Source of the DNA: Nonomuraea sp. SYSU D8015 | GTDB lineage: Bacteria > Actinomycetota > Actinomycetes > Streptosporangiales > Streptosporangiaceae | Reading direction: 5' to 3' | DNA: 64,000 nt | Assembly (NCBI RefSeq): GCF_008065375.1 | Contig: NZ_VJYI01000004.1 | Coordinates: 372,001 to 436,000, forward strand | Shown here: positions 26,762 through 35,193 of the stretch, one piece after another | Layout: every line of letters starts with the position of its first letter | Numbering within the stretch: position 1 is the first letter of the stretch | Notes under the pieces: model-generated | Databases searched by the model: none | What the model was told of the DNA's origin: nothing | Seen by the model: the letters and a program-made list of their open reading frames with translations, nothing else | Translations under genes and position numbers: made by a program

Positions 26762-27726
26762 AAGCGATCATTCGGGACGCGTACGGCTCGGCCGACGTCC
26801 TCACCCTCACCGACGTGGAGACGCCCGTGCCCGGCGAGGACGACGTGCTGTTACGCGTCCGCGCGGCCGGCGTCGACATGGGCGTCTGGCACATGGTGAC
26901 CGGCGTGCCGTACGTCATGCGCGTCGCCACCGGGCTGCGCGCCCCCAAGGCGCCCTGGGTCGGCGGCGACGTCGCGGGGGAGGTGGAGGCGGTCGGCGCC
27001 GCCGTCACCGCGTTCAAGCCGGGCGACCGGGTCTTCGGCACGTGCAACGGCGCCTACGCCGAGTTCGCCCGCACCCCGCAGGACAGACTCGCGCGGATCC
27101 CGGACAACCTCACGTTCGAGCAGGCGGCGGCGCTGCCCACCTCGGGGATGACCGCCCTCCAGGCGTTGCGCGACGTCGGGAGAGTGCGGCCGGGCCAGCG
27201 GGTCCTGGTGATCGGCGCCGGCGGCGGCGTGGGGACCTTCGCGGTGCAGCTGGCGAAGGTGTTCGGCGCGGAGGTCACCGGGGTGTGCAGCACGTCCAAG
27301 GTCGACCTCGTACGGTCGATCGGCGCGGACGACGTCGTGGACTACACGCGAGAGGACTTCGCCGACGGCAAGCGCCGCTACGACCTCATCCTGGTCACCG
27401 GGGGCAACCGGTCCCTGTCGCACCTGCGGCGGGCGCTCACCCCGCGCGGGACGTTCGTCATCATCGGCGGCGAAGGCGGCGGCCGGTGGCTGGCCGGAAT
27501 GGACCTTCTGCTCCGCACGGTGCTGCTCGTCCCGTTCACCCGGCAGAATCCACGGGTCATCTTCGCGCTCCCCAAGCAGGAGAACCTCAGGACGCTGGCG
27601 GAGCTGGCGGGGGGAGGCAAGATCACGCCGGTCGTCGAGAGGACGTACCCGCTGAGCGACGTGCCCGAGGCCTTCAGGGAGCTCGAGACGCGCCACGCTC
27701 GCGGCAAGATGGTCATCACCGTATGA
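26758..27726 (+). CDS. NAD(P)-dependent quinone-oxidoreductase-like MDR protein
   Basis: A 322-residue medium-chain dehydrogenase/reductase without the zinc-ligand pattern of alcohol dehydrogenases, so it is of the quinone oxidoreductase type. An N-terminal GroES-like domain (GVDMGVWHMVTG, GDRVFG) is followed by a Rossmann fold with GAGGGVGTFAVQLAK. It probably reduces quinones or activated alkenes with NADPH. Last gene of the Xre operon, coupled by ATGA. A clear terminator follows. Confidence 0.88.
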   Translation: MKAIIRDAYGSADVLTLTDVETPVPGEDDVLLRVRAAGVDMGVWHMVTGVPYVMRVATGLRAPKAPWVGGDVAGEVEAVGAAVTAFKPGDRVFGTCNGAYAEFARTPQDRLARIPDNLTFEQAAALPTSGMTALQALRDVGRVRPGQRVLVIGAGGGVGTFAVQLAKVFGAEVTGVCSTSKVDLVRSIGADDVVDYTREDFADGKRRYDLILVTGGNRSLSHLRRALTPRGTFVIIGGEGGGRWLAGMDLLLRTVLLVPFTRQNPRVIFALPKQENLRTLAELAGGGKITPVVERTYPLSDVPEAFRELETRHARGKMVITV

Positions 27727-27738
27727 CCTCCCATGCGC

Positions 27739-27780
27739 GAAGCCCCGGTCCTACCAGGAATGGACCGGGGCTTCTTTGCG
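27739..27780 (+). terminator. Terminator after the oxidoreductase
   Basis: AAGCCCCGGTCC pairs perfectly with GGACCGGGGCTT around a 10-nt loop, followed by CTTTGCG. Confidence 0.85.
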
Positions 27781-27803
27781 CGTCGCCCCTTATGGGGGCT
27801 GTT

Positions 27804-27837
27804 CAGCCCGGCCGCGAGGGAGGATGCGGCCGGGCTG
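27804..27837 (-). terminator. Stem-loop downstream of the 50-residue gene
   Basis: CAGCCCGGCCGC pairs perfectly with GCGGCCGGGCTG around a 10-nt loop, 12 bp past the stop of the small minus-strand gene. No T-run on either side. Confidence 0.6.
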
Positions 27838-27848
27838 CTTGTAGGCGG

Positions 27849-28001
27849 TCATGAGGCGCGGAACCTGGCGAAGACCGAGCGGTGACGCCGCTCGGACCGC
27901 GGGCCCTTCACGGCCTCCCGCACGCGCCGCTGCTCGGCGGCGGCCCGGCGGAGTTCGGACGCGTGATACTGCATCACGGAATATTCGAGTTCGGCGTTCA
28001 T
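27849..28001 (-). CDS. Small basic protein, 50 residues, unknown function
   Basis: Starts MNAELEYSVMQYHASELRRA and continues with an Arg-rich helix (AAEQRRVREAVKGPRSERRH) and a basic end RFRAS. An AGGAGC site lies about 9 bp before ATG 28001, so it is likely translated. Short proteins of this composition (acidic start, basic amphipathic helix) are common near the ends of actinobacterial transcription units, but no function is known. Confidence 0.55.
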   Translation of the reverse strand: MNAELEYSVMQYHASELRRAAAEQRRVREAVKGPRSERRHRSVFARFRAS

Positions 28002-28130
28002 GGTGAGTGCTCCTGTGCGCGTTGCCTTGTTGTCTGCACTCTTAAGGCTCGTTCTAAGGCCCACCCCGCCACATCGGGCGTATGCCCTACATCCCGGTCA
28101 GACGATGGGCTTAGGTCCGCGCACGGGCGT

Positions 28131-28330
28131 CTAAGGCATCCGGTGCATCGTGTAGGTATGGCCGGGCTTGGTGCCGAAGGAGAAGGTCACCTTGCCGGTG
28201 TCGGCCGCCCCGTATGCCAGGGACTGGCGAACGTCGCCTTCCCGCCCTTCTCGCTGATCACCTCCAGGTCCGAGACCTCACGCCCGGCCTTGCGCTCGGC
28301 GGAGGCCAGTAAGAGGTTGCGCGGATAGGC
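28131..28330 (-). pseudogene. 3' remnant of a degraded gene, possibly carbohydrate-active
   Basis: Two reading frames carry one continuous-looking C-terminus: YPRNLLLASAERKAGREVSD then VISEKGGKATFASPW in one, and AADTGKVTFSFGTKPGHTYT ending HRMP-stop in the next, joined by a frameshift near 28220. The beta-sandwich-like ending resembles the C-terminal domain of secreted glycoside hydrolases, but this is weak. The 5' part is replaced by the transposase remnant. Confidence 0.45.
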
Positions 28331-28336
28331 AGTCGG

Positions 28337-28775
28337 TCAGGGGCACCAGCCCGGGCGTTCGTCCCCACCTGTAGCGGAGCCAGGACTGGCGTACCAGGCG
28401 GCGGATGATGATGATCGCGCTGGCCGGCGCGACCCACGCGTTCTGCCCGACCTTGCGCCGGTCGGTCACCTTGGCCAGGGTCGCGAACCCACGGTTATGC
28501 CACGAGTTGGTCCGCTCGATGACCCATCGGTGAATGTGGTTGATCGGTAGGAACGTTCCTCTCGGAGTGATGTTCGGGGTGCAACCCCGCTCGGCGAGGA
28601 GCTCCGGGTGTACCGCCGAGGACGAGGCGGGCCAGGAGCTTGTCGAAGACGACCCGGTCGGGAATACGGGGCCTGTGGCAGCCCAACGGGTGGGCGACGG
28701 TTCGCTCAGGAAGGAGCCCCTGGAATTGCTCCCACAAGGGATCGGTGATGAAGGTGGAAGTACGGGCACGTGAGC
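28337..28775 (-). pseudogene. IS5-type transposase remnant with internal deletion
   Basis: The N-terminal part (FITDPLWEQFQGLLPERTVA to DRVVFDKLLARLVLG) and the C-terminal part (GCTPNITPRGTFLPINHIHR, WVIERTNSWHNRGF, RRLVRQSWLRYRW) lie in different frames. The middle of the protein, including most of the DDE catalytic core, is missing. A complete copy would be about 270 residues. The element can no longer transpose by itself. Confidence 0.8.
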
Positions 28776-28859
28776 TCCTGCTGATCGATGGCGGAGCAAG
28801 TAGGCATGGACGCGCCGCCACGCCGCTGCCGGGATGCCAGAGCGTGGCGGCGCGGTCTC

Positions 28860-30275
28860 CTACTCGGTCTGCGGTCGCACCTCCGTGATGGCCGAGGAGC
28901 GGCTGACGACCACGGCACCGACGGCCAGCCCGGCGATGGCGAGGACCGCTGCGATCAGGAACGGGTCTGCGGCGTGCACGGCGGGGGCGAACCCGATGCC
29001 CATGTAGACTGCTACGCCGCTGGCCCCGCCGAGCTGGTCGGCTGCTCGCTGGACGCCGGAGGCGATCCCGGCGTCCTCGTCGGTCGTTCCGCTGACCGCG
29101 ATGTACTGCAGCCCCACCAGCCCGAAGCCCATCCCGGCGGCGATCAGCAGCATCGCCGGAAGCAGCCACGCCGCCCCGGCACCCACGACTGCCACGAGCG
29201 CGATCATCGTCATCGCGCCCGCAGCGGCTCCGAGACCTGCCAGCACGCACGCGCGTGCTCCCCAACGGCCCAGCTGCCGCGGCACGAGAACCGAGGCCGC
29301 GATCAGCGCAACAGCCAGCGGCAGCATCGTGAGCCCAGCTCCCAGCGGACCGATCCCGAGACGGTCCTGCAGGTAGAACGTGAACAGCAGGAATGAGGTT
29401 GACAACGCCCCGCTGAGCAGCATCGTTGTCAGGTTCGCCCTCACCCGGGCACGGTTGGCGAAGAAGGCCAGCGGCACCAGCGGGTTCGAGGACCGCAACT
29501 CGACCCGCACGAACCCGGCGGCGGCCAGCACCGCACCTGCCAGCGCTGCCAGGCTCACCCACGCGCTCGTTCCGGGTTCGCCTGCTTCGACCGCGGCGTA
29601 GGTGAACAACAGCGGGCACGCAGTCAGCAGGAGCGCGCCCGGCAGGTCCAGCCGGGCCCGTTCAAGGAAAGCGGGACGGTCGGCCCGGACGAGCACGAGC
29701 GCGGCCACGATCACGACCAGGATGAACGGCACCGAGATCAGGAAGATCCAGCGCCAACCCAGATGGGCGGTGATGATTCCGGAGAGGGCGAATCCCAGCA
29801 CCAGGCCGCAGCTGGCGACCGCGGCCCACACGCTCAGGGCCCGCGACCGGCGTGGGCCCTCGGGGAACATCAGCACGATGGTGGCCATCGCCGCCGGCAG
29901 TGCGACAGCCTCGCCGGCCCCCTGGAAGAGGCGCGCGGCCACCAGGACCGCGAACGAGGGCGCAAGTCCCGCCAGCAGCGATGCCGCACCGAACAGGGTC
30001 GTGCCGACCAGCAGCGTGCGGCGGCGGCCCAGCAGGTCGCCGAGGCGACCGCCGAGCATCAGCAGCCCGCCGCCGGTGATGGTGTAGCCGACCACTACCC
30101 AGGTCAGCGACTGGCCATCGACGCCGAGATCCGCGCCGATCGAGGGCAGCGCGATGTTGACCACGGTCACGTCGACCGCGATGAAGAACTGCAGCATGGA
30201 CATCGCGCACAGTACGAGCCATGCGCGTGTGGGAGACGGGCTTTGCCCGCAGGAAGAAGTAATGCCTGAAAGCAT
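28860..30275 (-). CDS. MFS drug exporter, DHA2 (14-helix) type
   Basis: Proton-driven efflux protein, 471 residues, about 14 membrane helices. Family motifs are the helix-1 region FFIAVDVTVVNIALPSIGAD, the motif A GGRLGDLLGRRR between helices 2 and 3, and motif C-like GLVLGFALSGIITAHLGWRWIF. It lies alone between transposase and ROK remnants, without a regulator, so it may have arrived with the accessory patch. Substrate unknown. Confidence 0.88.
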   Translation of the reverse strand: MLSGITSSCGQSPSPTRAWLVLCAMSMLQFFIAVDVTVVNIALPSIGADLGVDGQSLTWVVVGYTITGGGLLMLGGRLGDLLGRRRTLLVGTTLFGAASLLAGLAPSFAVLVAARLFQGAGEAVALPAAMATIVLMFPEGPRRSRALSVWAAVASCGLVLGFALSGIITAHLGWRWIFLISVPFILVVIVAALVLVRADRPAFLERARLDLPGALLLTACPLLFTYAAVEAGEPGTSAWVSLAALAGAVLAAAGFVRVELRSSNPLVPLAFFANRARVRANLTTMLLSGALSTSFLLFTFYLQDRLGIGPLGAGLTMLPLAVALIAASVLVPRQLGRWGARACVLAGLGAAAGAMTMIALVAVVGAGAAWLLPAMLLIAAGMGFGLVGLQYIAVSGTTDEDAGIASGVQRAADQLGGASGVAVYMGIGFAPAVHAADPFLIAAVLAIAGLAVGAVVVSRSSAITEVRPQTE

Positions 30276-30544
30276 CGAGTGCTCCGTCGCTCTGAAGAGT
30301 TTCCGAGCAGCACGAACGGCGCTCCGGACTGATCACGAAGCGGCTGGACGTTCCAGGATGGGTGGTGCTGAGAGTCGAACGTCCCGCCGCTAGCGGGACG
30401 TCCTGGTCACTGCCGCACAAGCGGCCGAGCACGATGCGCCTGACATGCTGATCAGACTAGCACCGGCACCTGTCACCCCGCGGCGCGTCAGGAGCACCTA
30501 TCCGCGCGACCTCTAAGGCGTCCCAGCCCGTACGGGCCTCGATC

Positions 30545-30791
30545 GTGAACGTCTCCGACTGACCAAGGGTGTCGGCGCCGCCGTGCTCTCCATGGACCCT
30601 GAGCTGGTCGTGCTGGGGGCGGGCTGTCAGGAGCGGGCGAGCTGCTCGCGGCGCCGCTGCGCGAGGAGCTCGCCGAGCTCTGCCTCTTCCCCGTGCGCCT
30701 GGGGTCCTCGCGGCTGGGCGGGAAGTCGGTCGCCCTCGGCGCCGTGCGCCTGGCGCTCGACCACGTCGAGCAGGCGCTCTTCGGGGTCTAG
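30545..30791 (+). pseudogene. ROK-family regulator/kinase, frameshifted 3' remnant
   Basis: Frame one reads LTKGVGAAVLSMDPELVVLG, the sequence ending that continues after a one-base shift near 30624 as GLSGAGELLAAPLREELAEL, then SVALGAVRLALDHVEQALFG and stop. This is the C-terminal end of ROK repressors (XylR/NagC-like). The N-terminal HTH and sugar-binding halves are absent. Its stop shares the CTAG with the converging DUF4230 gene. Confidence 0.75.
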
Positions 30792-31459
30792 GGTTCGTCG
30801 GTGAACTTGACGGTGACCTTCGTGAAGCCGAGCGACTTGAGCATGCCCGACAGCATCGCCTTGGTGTTCTCGTCGGCCCTGGCGCGCAGGTCGCTCGCCA
30901 GGGCCGCCTCAGTGATCTTCTTCTCCGCGAGCAGGTAGAGCTCCCGCTGGTCGCCGGGGGAGCCCGACAGGAAGTCCTGCACCCGGTCGAACAGGCCGCG
31001 CTGCTGCGCGAACACGTACGAGCGGCTGTTGTCCAGGTTGGGCTTCTCGAGCTGGGCGCGCGGGAGGCGTATGGTCGCCTGGGTGCGATCCTCCGAGACC
31101 GTCACCGCGTTCGTCGCCATGGCGGAGAAGTCGACGTACGCGTCCACGCCGCCCGCTCCCACGAACAGCGTCCTGGTGCCCTTGACCGCGTCGGGCAGGA
31201 AGTTCGCGTCCTTCTCCAGGTCCACGACCACCTGGAAGGTGCCCGTCGCCGCCTCGAACCGGCTGAGGTCCTTGATGGACTGGAGCAGCACCGGCTGGCT
31301 GCGGTCGATCACCTGCTCGCCCATCGGGTTGAGCCAGGTCCAGGCCAGGCGGCCGCCCACCACGAGCAGGACCGCCAGGACCAGGAGACCCGCCACATAT
31401 CGCCACCTGCGGCGCCGCCCGGGGGTGACCTCGGGCGGCGTCGTACGGGAAGTCGTCAT
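30788..31459 (-). CDS. DUF4230 membrane-anchored protein
   Basis: A 223-residue protein. A short basic N-terminus is followed by one membrane helix (YVAGLLVLAVLLVVGGRLAW) and an extracytoplasmic DUF4230 domain (about residues 60-220; LSRFEAATGTFQVVVDLEKD, TRTLFVGAGGVDAYVDFS, SYVFAQQRGLFDRVQDFL). Such proteins are widespread in actinobacteria; function unknown. Start ATG 31459 matches the family N-terminus; the longer open frame upstream overlaps the neighbouring gene and is rejected. Confidence 0.82.
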   Translation of the reverse strand: MTTSRTTPPEVTPGRRRRWRYVAGLLVLAVLLVVGGRLAWTWLNPMGEQVIDRSQPVLLQSIKDLSRFEAATGTFQVVVDLEKDANFLPDAVKGTRTLFVGAGGVDAYVDFSAMATNAVTVSEDRTQATIRLPRAQLEKPNLDNSRSYVFAQQRGLFDRVQDFLSGSPGDQRELYLLAEKKITEAALASDLRARADENTKAMLSGMLKSLGFTKVTVKFTDEP

Positions 31460-31487
31460 GGTGGCATGACTACCCGCTGGGCGATCA

Positions 31488-33488
31488 TCAGTGCCAGCCC
31501 TTTGGTGACATCTCCGATTCCGCCCCCGCCGCCGGTCCCCATCCGGCCCCCGACCGGCCCGGCGCCCACCCGGCCCCGGCCTGCGGTCCGCCGTGCGCTG
31601 CCTGCGGCCGGCCGTGCGCTGCCTGGGGCAGAACGTGAGCGGCCTGCGGCCGGCCATGGCCGGTCTGCGCGCCGCTCTGCGCCTCGCGGTCGTGGGGTCC
31701 GCCGTGGTGCTCCCGGCGTGCTCCGCCGTCTTGCGCCACGTCCGGTGCGCCCGTGCCGTGGTGCCCGTGGGCTGCCCCGCCGCCCGGCGCCATCAGTACG
31801 CCGCCGCCGTGGGGCCCGCCGTATGCGGGGCCGCCCTGCGGTCGGCCTTGTGCTCGGTGGCCCTGCGCCGGGTCGCCCTGAGGTCGGCTTTGCGCTCGGT
31901 GGCCCTGCGCCCGGCCGGCCGGCGCTCCCTCGTACGGCCCCGTGACCGTCGCTCCATCGGCGCCGGCCGTGCCCGCCGTCCCCGCCGTGCCCGGGGGAGC
32001 CCAGTCGTACCCGCCGCCGCGCGGCGACCCGTGGCCTGGGGGGCCGCTGGAGACCGGGATCCACGACTCGCCGGTGGTCCGCTCCCGCGCCCACACGGGA
32101 CCGCCCTGCGGGCCCCAGCCCATCGAACCCGAGCCCGGGGGCGGCGCGGCGGACGTCGTGCCGGGCCCGGGAGTGCCCGTGGGGTCCGGGTACACCGGAT
32201 AGACGTGGCTCGACTCCGGAGTGGGCTGCACCGACGACGGCGCGACCTGTGCCCGCGCCGGTCCGCCGCCGAAGTGCGTGCTCGACAGCCCGCAGTTCTG
32301 GAAGTCGCTGAAGAACATCCGCAGCCACTCCCGCCGCTGGTGCTCGCTCAGCCAGGAGAACCACGACGCCGCGTACTGGTGCTCCGGCAGCGGGCCGCCG
32401 GGCAGCGGCTCACCGCGCAGCCAGGCCATCACGATCTCCCGGTAGCCGTCGGCCACCGTGCCGGGACACCGGGCGGCCAGCGAGTCGATGTACTCGTACG
32501 CCGCCTCCTCCGCGAACCCCGCGGACAGGTCCGGCACGTGGATCGGCGCCAGCCCGTGGGACGGCTTCAGCTCGTCGTCGAGCGGCCGCTGCTCCACCCG
32601 CGTGAATGCCGCGGGCGTCCCGGCCAGCCGCGAGGCGATCTGCGTGAACGCCGCCCCGAGCTCCGTCAGCCCCGCACGCATCCCCGGATGCACACACACC
32701 GTGATCGGCCACTCCTGGCAGCTGTAGGCGATGTCCTCGGCCGCGGCCGGCTTCGTCTGGGCCAGCACCCGCGACACGCCCATCCCCGCCGCCAGCACCG
32801 CCAGCAGCGCGCACGCCAGCACCAGCGCCTGCCTGGTCACCAGCGCCGCCCAGCCGAGCAGCAAGGCCGCCGTGATCCCGAGCAGCCAGATCGTCTGGTC
32901 GAAGAACGGCGCCCCGCTCAGCCCCTGGAACAGGTCGTACGGCTCCCCGGTGCCGGGCGCCAGCTTGTCGGCCCAGCCCCGGTCGTCGGCCAGCCACGAG
33001 AACGCCCCGTAGCAGGCCAGCCCGGCCAGCGGCGGCGTGTACGCCCTGGGCAGCACCCAGCCGGCCACCCACCCGATCACCGAGTAGAGCGCCAACCCCG
33101 CCATGCCCATGCCGAGCCCCGACAGGCTCAACCGGCCCGCCTGGTCGGTGAGCACCGTCTTGATCGCCAGCACCAGCACCGTCGCCCCGAACGAGCCCAG
33201 CACCACGACCACGATCGCCAGCGGCGCCTTGAGCGCCCGCCAGGTCGTGAGCGAGCGGCCGCGCAGGGCCCGGCGCTTGCGCAGCGCCACCCACGCCGCG
33301 AAGACCGCCGCCACGGGCCCGGTCAACCGGAGCGAGCCGATGACCGCGGCCACGATGTTCTCCCATGCGTCCACGCCTGGAATGAGGACGTTCCACGCCG
33401 CGACCAGGCCGACAGCCAGGAGCACGGCAACCGTCACGGCCGCGCTCTGCTTCAGCTCCTCTCGTGAAACGCCCGCGTGCTCACGCAC
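31488..33488 (-). CDS. Multi-pass membrane protein with low-complexity C-terminal tail
   Basis: A 666-residue protein of unknown function. About seven hydrophobic helices lie in residues 15-240 (AAVTVAVLLAVGLVAAWNVL, LALYSVIGWVAGWVLP, QALVLACALLAVLAAGMG). A roughly 170-residue soluble domain follows (SCQEWPITVCVHPGMRAGL, YIDSLAARCPGTVADGY). The tail of about 240 residues is Pro/Gly/His/Gln-rich with repeats such as GRPQAAHVLPQAAH. The layout resembles actinobacterial ABC-transporter-associated membrane proteins, but no recognised domain is present. The GTG start lies 57 bp from a structured leader element. Convergence of functions with the DUF4230 gene downstream (28 bp gap) suggests an operon. 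Confidence 0.7.
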   Translation of the reverse strand: MREHAGVSREELKQSAAVTVAVLLAVGLVAAWNVLIPGVDAWENIVAAVIGSLRLTGPVAAVFAAWVALRKRRALRGRSLTTWRALKAPLAIVVVVLGSFGATVLVLAIKTVLTDQAGRLSLSGLGMGMAGLALYSVIGWVAGWVLPRAYTPPLAGLACYGAFSWLADDRGWADKLAPGTGEPYDLFQGLSGAPFFDQTIWLLGITAALLLGWAALVTRQALVLACALLAVLAAGMGVSRVLAQTKPAAAEDIAYSCQEWPITVCVHPGMRAGLTELGAAFTQIASRLAGTPAAFTRVEQRPLDDELKPSHGLAPIHVPDLSAGFAEEAAYEYIDSLAARCPGTVADGYREIVMAWLRGEPLPGGPLPEHQYAASWFSWLSEHQRREWLRMFFSDFQNCGLSSTHFGGGPARAQVAPSSVQPTPESSHVYPVYPDPTGTPGPGTTSAAPPPGSGSMGWGPQGGPVWARERTTGESWIPVSSGPPGHGSPRGGGYDWAPPGTAGTAGTAGADGATVTGPYEGAPAGRAQGHRAQSRPQGDPAQGHRAQGRPQGGPAYGGPHGGGVLMAPGGGAAHGHHGTGAPDVAQDGGARREHHGGPHDREAQSGAQTGHGRPQAAHVLPQAAHGRPQAAHGGPQAGAGWAPGRSGAGWGPAAGAESEMSPKGWH

Positions 33489-33536
33489 CCTTTGTCCCGT
33501 TGAAGTTCATCAAGCACCCCCCGTGCCCCTAGGCAA

Positions 33537-33593
33537 GACGGAAGCGATCAGTCCGGCCGGTCCCCACAGGCTGATGGACTTGGCTTCCGCGTC
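33537..33593. ncRNA. Structured element between divergent genes, possible leader RNA
   Basis: GACGGAAGC pairs with GCTTCCG-GTC across 57 nt, and inside it two overlapping pairings compete: ATCAG with CTGAT and AGTCC with GGACT. On the minus strand it would lie in the leader of the 666-residue membrane protein gene. It fits no riboswitch class I know. Could also be a terminator. Confidence 0.3.
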
Positions 33594-33704
33594 ACCATAC
33601 GTACGAGAACCATAACTGAGCGTGATGATTGACGTCCGGATTCTTGGTCAAGCGGGAAAGCCTGTCGCTCCAGGTCGCCTGACGAACCGGGATCAGTGGC
33701 GCGC

Positions 33705-33717
33705 TACGGTAGCGCTG
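33705..33717 (+). promoter_or_regulatory. Leaderless promoter of the MarR gene
   Basis: A TACGGT -10 box ends 6 bp before GTG 33717, with no ribosome site in between. Confidence 0.5.
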
Positions 33718-34268
33718 TGATGCAGCAGAAGCCGCTCAACCTGCCGTTCGACCCGATCGACCGCGCCGCGGAGAGCTGGCGCGCCCACTTCGGGCCGTCC
33801 GCCGCCATGGCGGCCGTGACCTCGATCATGAGAGCGCACCAGATCCTGCTGTCGCAACTCGATTCGCTCCTGAAGCCCTATGACTTGACCTTCGCGCGAT
33901 ACGAGGCGCTGGTGCTGCTGACCTTCAGCAAGACGGGTGCGCTCCCGCTGTCGAAGATCGGTGAACGCCTGATGGTCCACCCCACCAGCGTCACGAACAC
34001 AGTGGATCGACTGGAGAAATCCGGATATGTCCGGCGGCTCCCCAATCCACGGGACGGCCGCGGCGTGCTGGCCGAGATCACCGACGCCGGAAGGGCCGTC
34101 GTGCGGCGCGCCACCCGCGACCTGATGGCCGCCGAATTCGGCCTGGGCATGTACGCCGAGGACGAACTCCACCGGATGTTCGACCAGTTGCGCACGCTCC
34201 GGGTCGCGGCCGGTGACTTCGGGGTCCCGCCGATGCGGCAAGATGAAGAGCATGGCGGACTTCTCTAG
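33717..34268 (+). CDS. MarR family transcriptional regulator
   Basis: A 183-residue winged-helix regulator: dimerisation helices at both ends, recognition region LSKIGERLMVHPTSVTNTVD, wing LPNPRDGRGVLAEITDAGR. The start is GTG 33717 (or ATG 33720), consistent with a leaderless message; GTG 33696 lies upstream of the -10 box. It overlaps the next gene by 17 bp, so it is likely co-transcribed with the thioredoxin-fold protein. Ligand and targets unknown. Confidence 0.88.
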   Translation: MMQQKPLNLPFDPIDRAAESWRAHFGPSAAMAAVTSIMRAHQILLSQLDSLLKPYDLTFARYEALVLLTFSKTGALPLSKIGERLMVHPTSVTNTVDRLEKSGYVRRLPNPRDGRGVLAEITDAGRAVVRRATRDLMAAEFGLGMYAEDELHRMFDQLRTLRVAAGDFGVPPMRQDEEHGGLL

Positions 34269-35184
34269 GCCCGGGTCGCTCTACGGAGCGATAGACCTGG
34301 GCGCGCGCAAGCAGGCTCTGGAGGCGCAGGCCCGGCGGGAGGCGGCAGGTCCCCAGGCGGCCTCGTCGGCCTCGATCGTCGACGTGACCGAGGAGACGTT
34401 CACGACCGACGTCATCGACCGCTCGATGCGGGTGCCGGTCGTGCTCGACCTCTGGTCACCCCGGGCGCCGGGCAGCGCCCAGCTGAGCCCGGTGCTGGAG
34501 AAGGTCGTCGGCGACCTGGGCGGCCGGGCCGTCCTGGCCAAGGTCAACGTCGACGCCAGCCCGCAGATCGCCCAGGCGCTGCGCGTCCAGGCCGTCCCGA
34601 CCGTGCTGGCGATCTTCCAGGGGCAGGCCGTCACCGGCTTCCAGCAGGTGCTGCCCGAGCAGGAGGTGCGCCGCTGGCTCGACGAGCTGATGAACGCGGT
34701 CGAGCAGTTCTACCAGGCCAACCCGGACGCCCGGCCCCCCGCGGCCGGCGACCAGGAGCCCGCGGGTCCGCCCGCCGACCCCGACCTGGTGGCCGCCGAG
34801 CAGGCCGTCGAGCGCGGCGACCTCGACGCGGCGGCGGAGGCCTACCAGCGGCTGCTGGCCCGCGCGCCCGGCAACGAGGACGCCAAGATGGGCCTCGCCG
34901 GCGTCCACCTGATCAAGCGCACCGAGGGCGTCGACCCGGCCGACGTCCAGCGCCGCCTGCAAGACCCTGCCGACCTCGACGCGCAGCTGCTCGCCGCCGA
35001 CCTGGAGATGCTGTCGGGCTCGATCGACGAGGCGTTCAACCGCATCATCGCCGTGGTCAAGCGCACCTCCGGCGACGAGCGCGACAAGGCCAGACGCCAC
35101 CTGCTCGGTCTTTTCGACGCATTGCCCGCAGAAGACCCATCTTTGGCGAAAGCCCGTAGAGCTTTGGCGAGCGCTCTGTTCTAA
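34252..35184 (+). CDS. Thioredoxin-fold/TPR protein lacking the CXXC motif (YbbN/CnoX-like)
   Basis: A 310-residue cytoplasmic protein. A thioredoxin fold (about residues 40-140; VVLDLWSPRAPGSAQLSPVL, AVPTVLAIFQG) is followed by TPR-like helices (AEQAVERGDLDAAAEAYQRL). The active-site position reads WSPRAPGSA instead of WCxxC, so it cannot act as a dithiol oxidoreductase. That fits the YbbN/CnoX co-chaperone group, which holds unfolding proteins. Start ATG 34252 (MADFSRPGSLYGAIDLG) matches actinobacterial relatives. Confidence 0.85.
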   Translation: MADFSRPGSLYGAIDLGARKQALEAQARREAAGPQAASSASIVDVTEETFTTDVIDRSMRVPVVLDLWSPRAPGSAQLSPVLEKVVGDLGGRAVLAKVNVDASPQIAQALRVQAVPTVLAIFQGQAVTGFQQVLPEQEVRRWLDELMNAVEQFYQANPDARPPAAGDQEPAGPPADPDLVAAEQAVERGDLDAAAEAYQRLLARAPGNEDAKMGLAGVHLIKRTEGVDPADVQRRLQDPADLDAQLLAADLEMLSGSIDEAFNRIIAVVKRTSGDERDKARRHLLGLFDALPAEDPSLAKARRALASALF

Positions 35185-35193
35185 CCTGGGGCT

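Noticed and set aside
30340..30470. tRNA-like minus-strand sequence (TTCGACT loop, hairpin like a long variable arm at 30380-30400)
   Set aside because: The T-arm stem does not pair and no acceptor or anticodon stem can be formed; left as coincidence or a decayed tRNA end.
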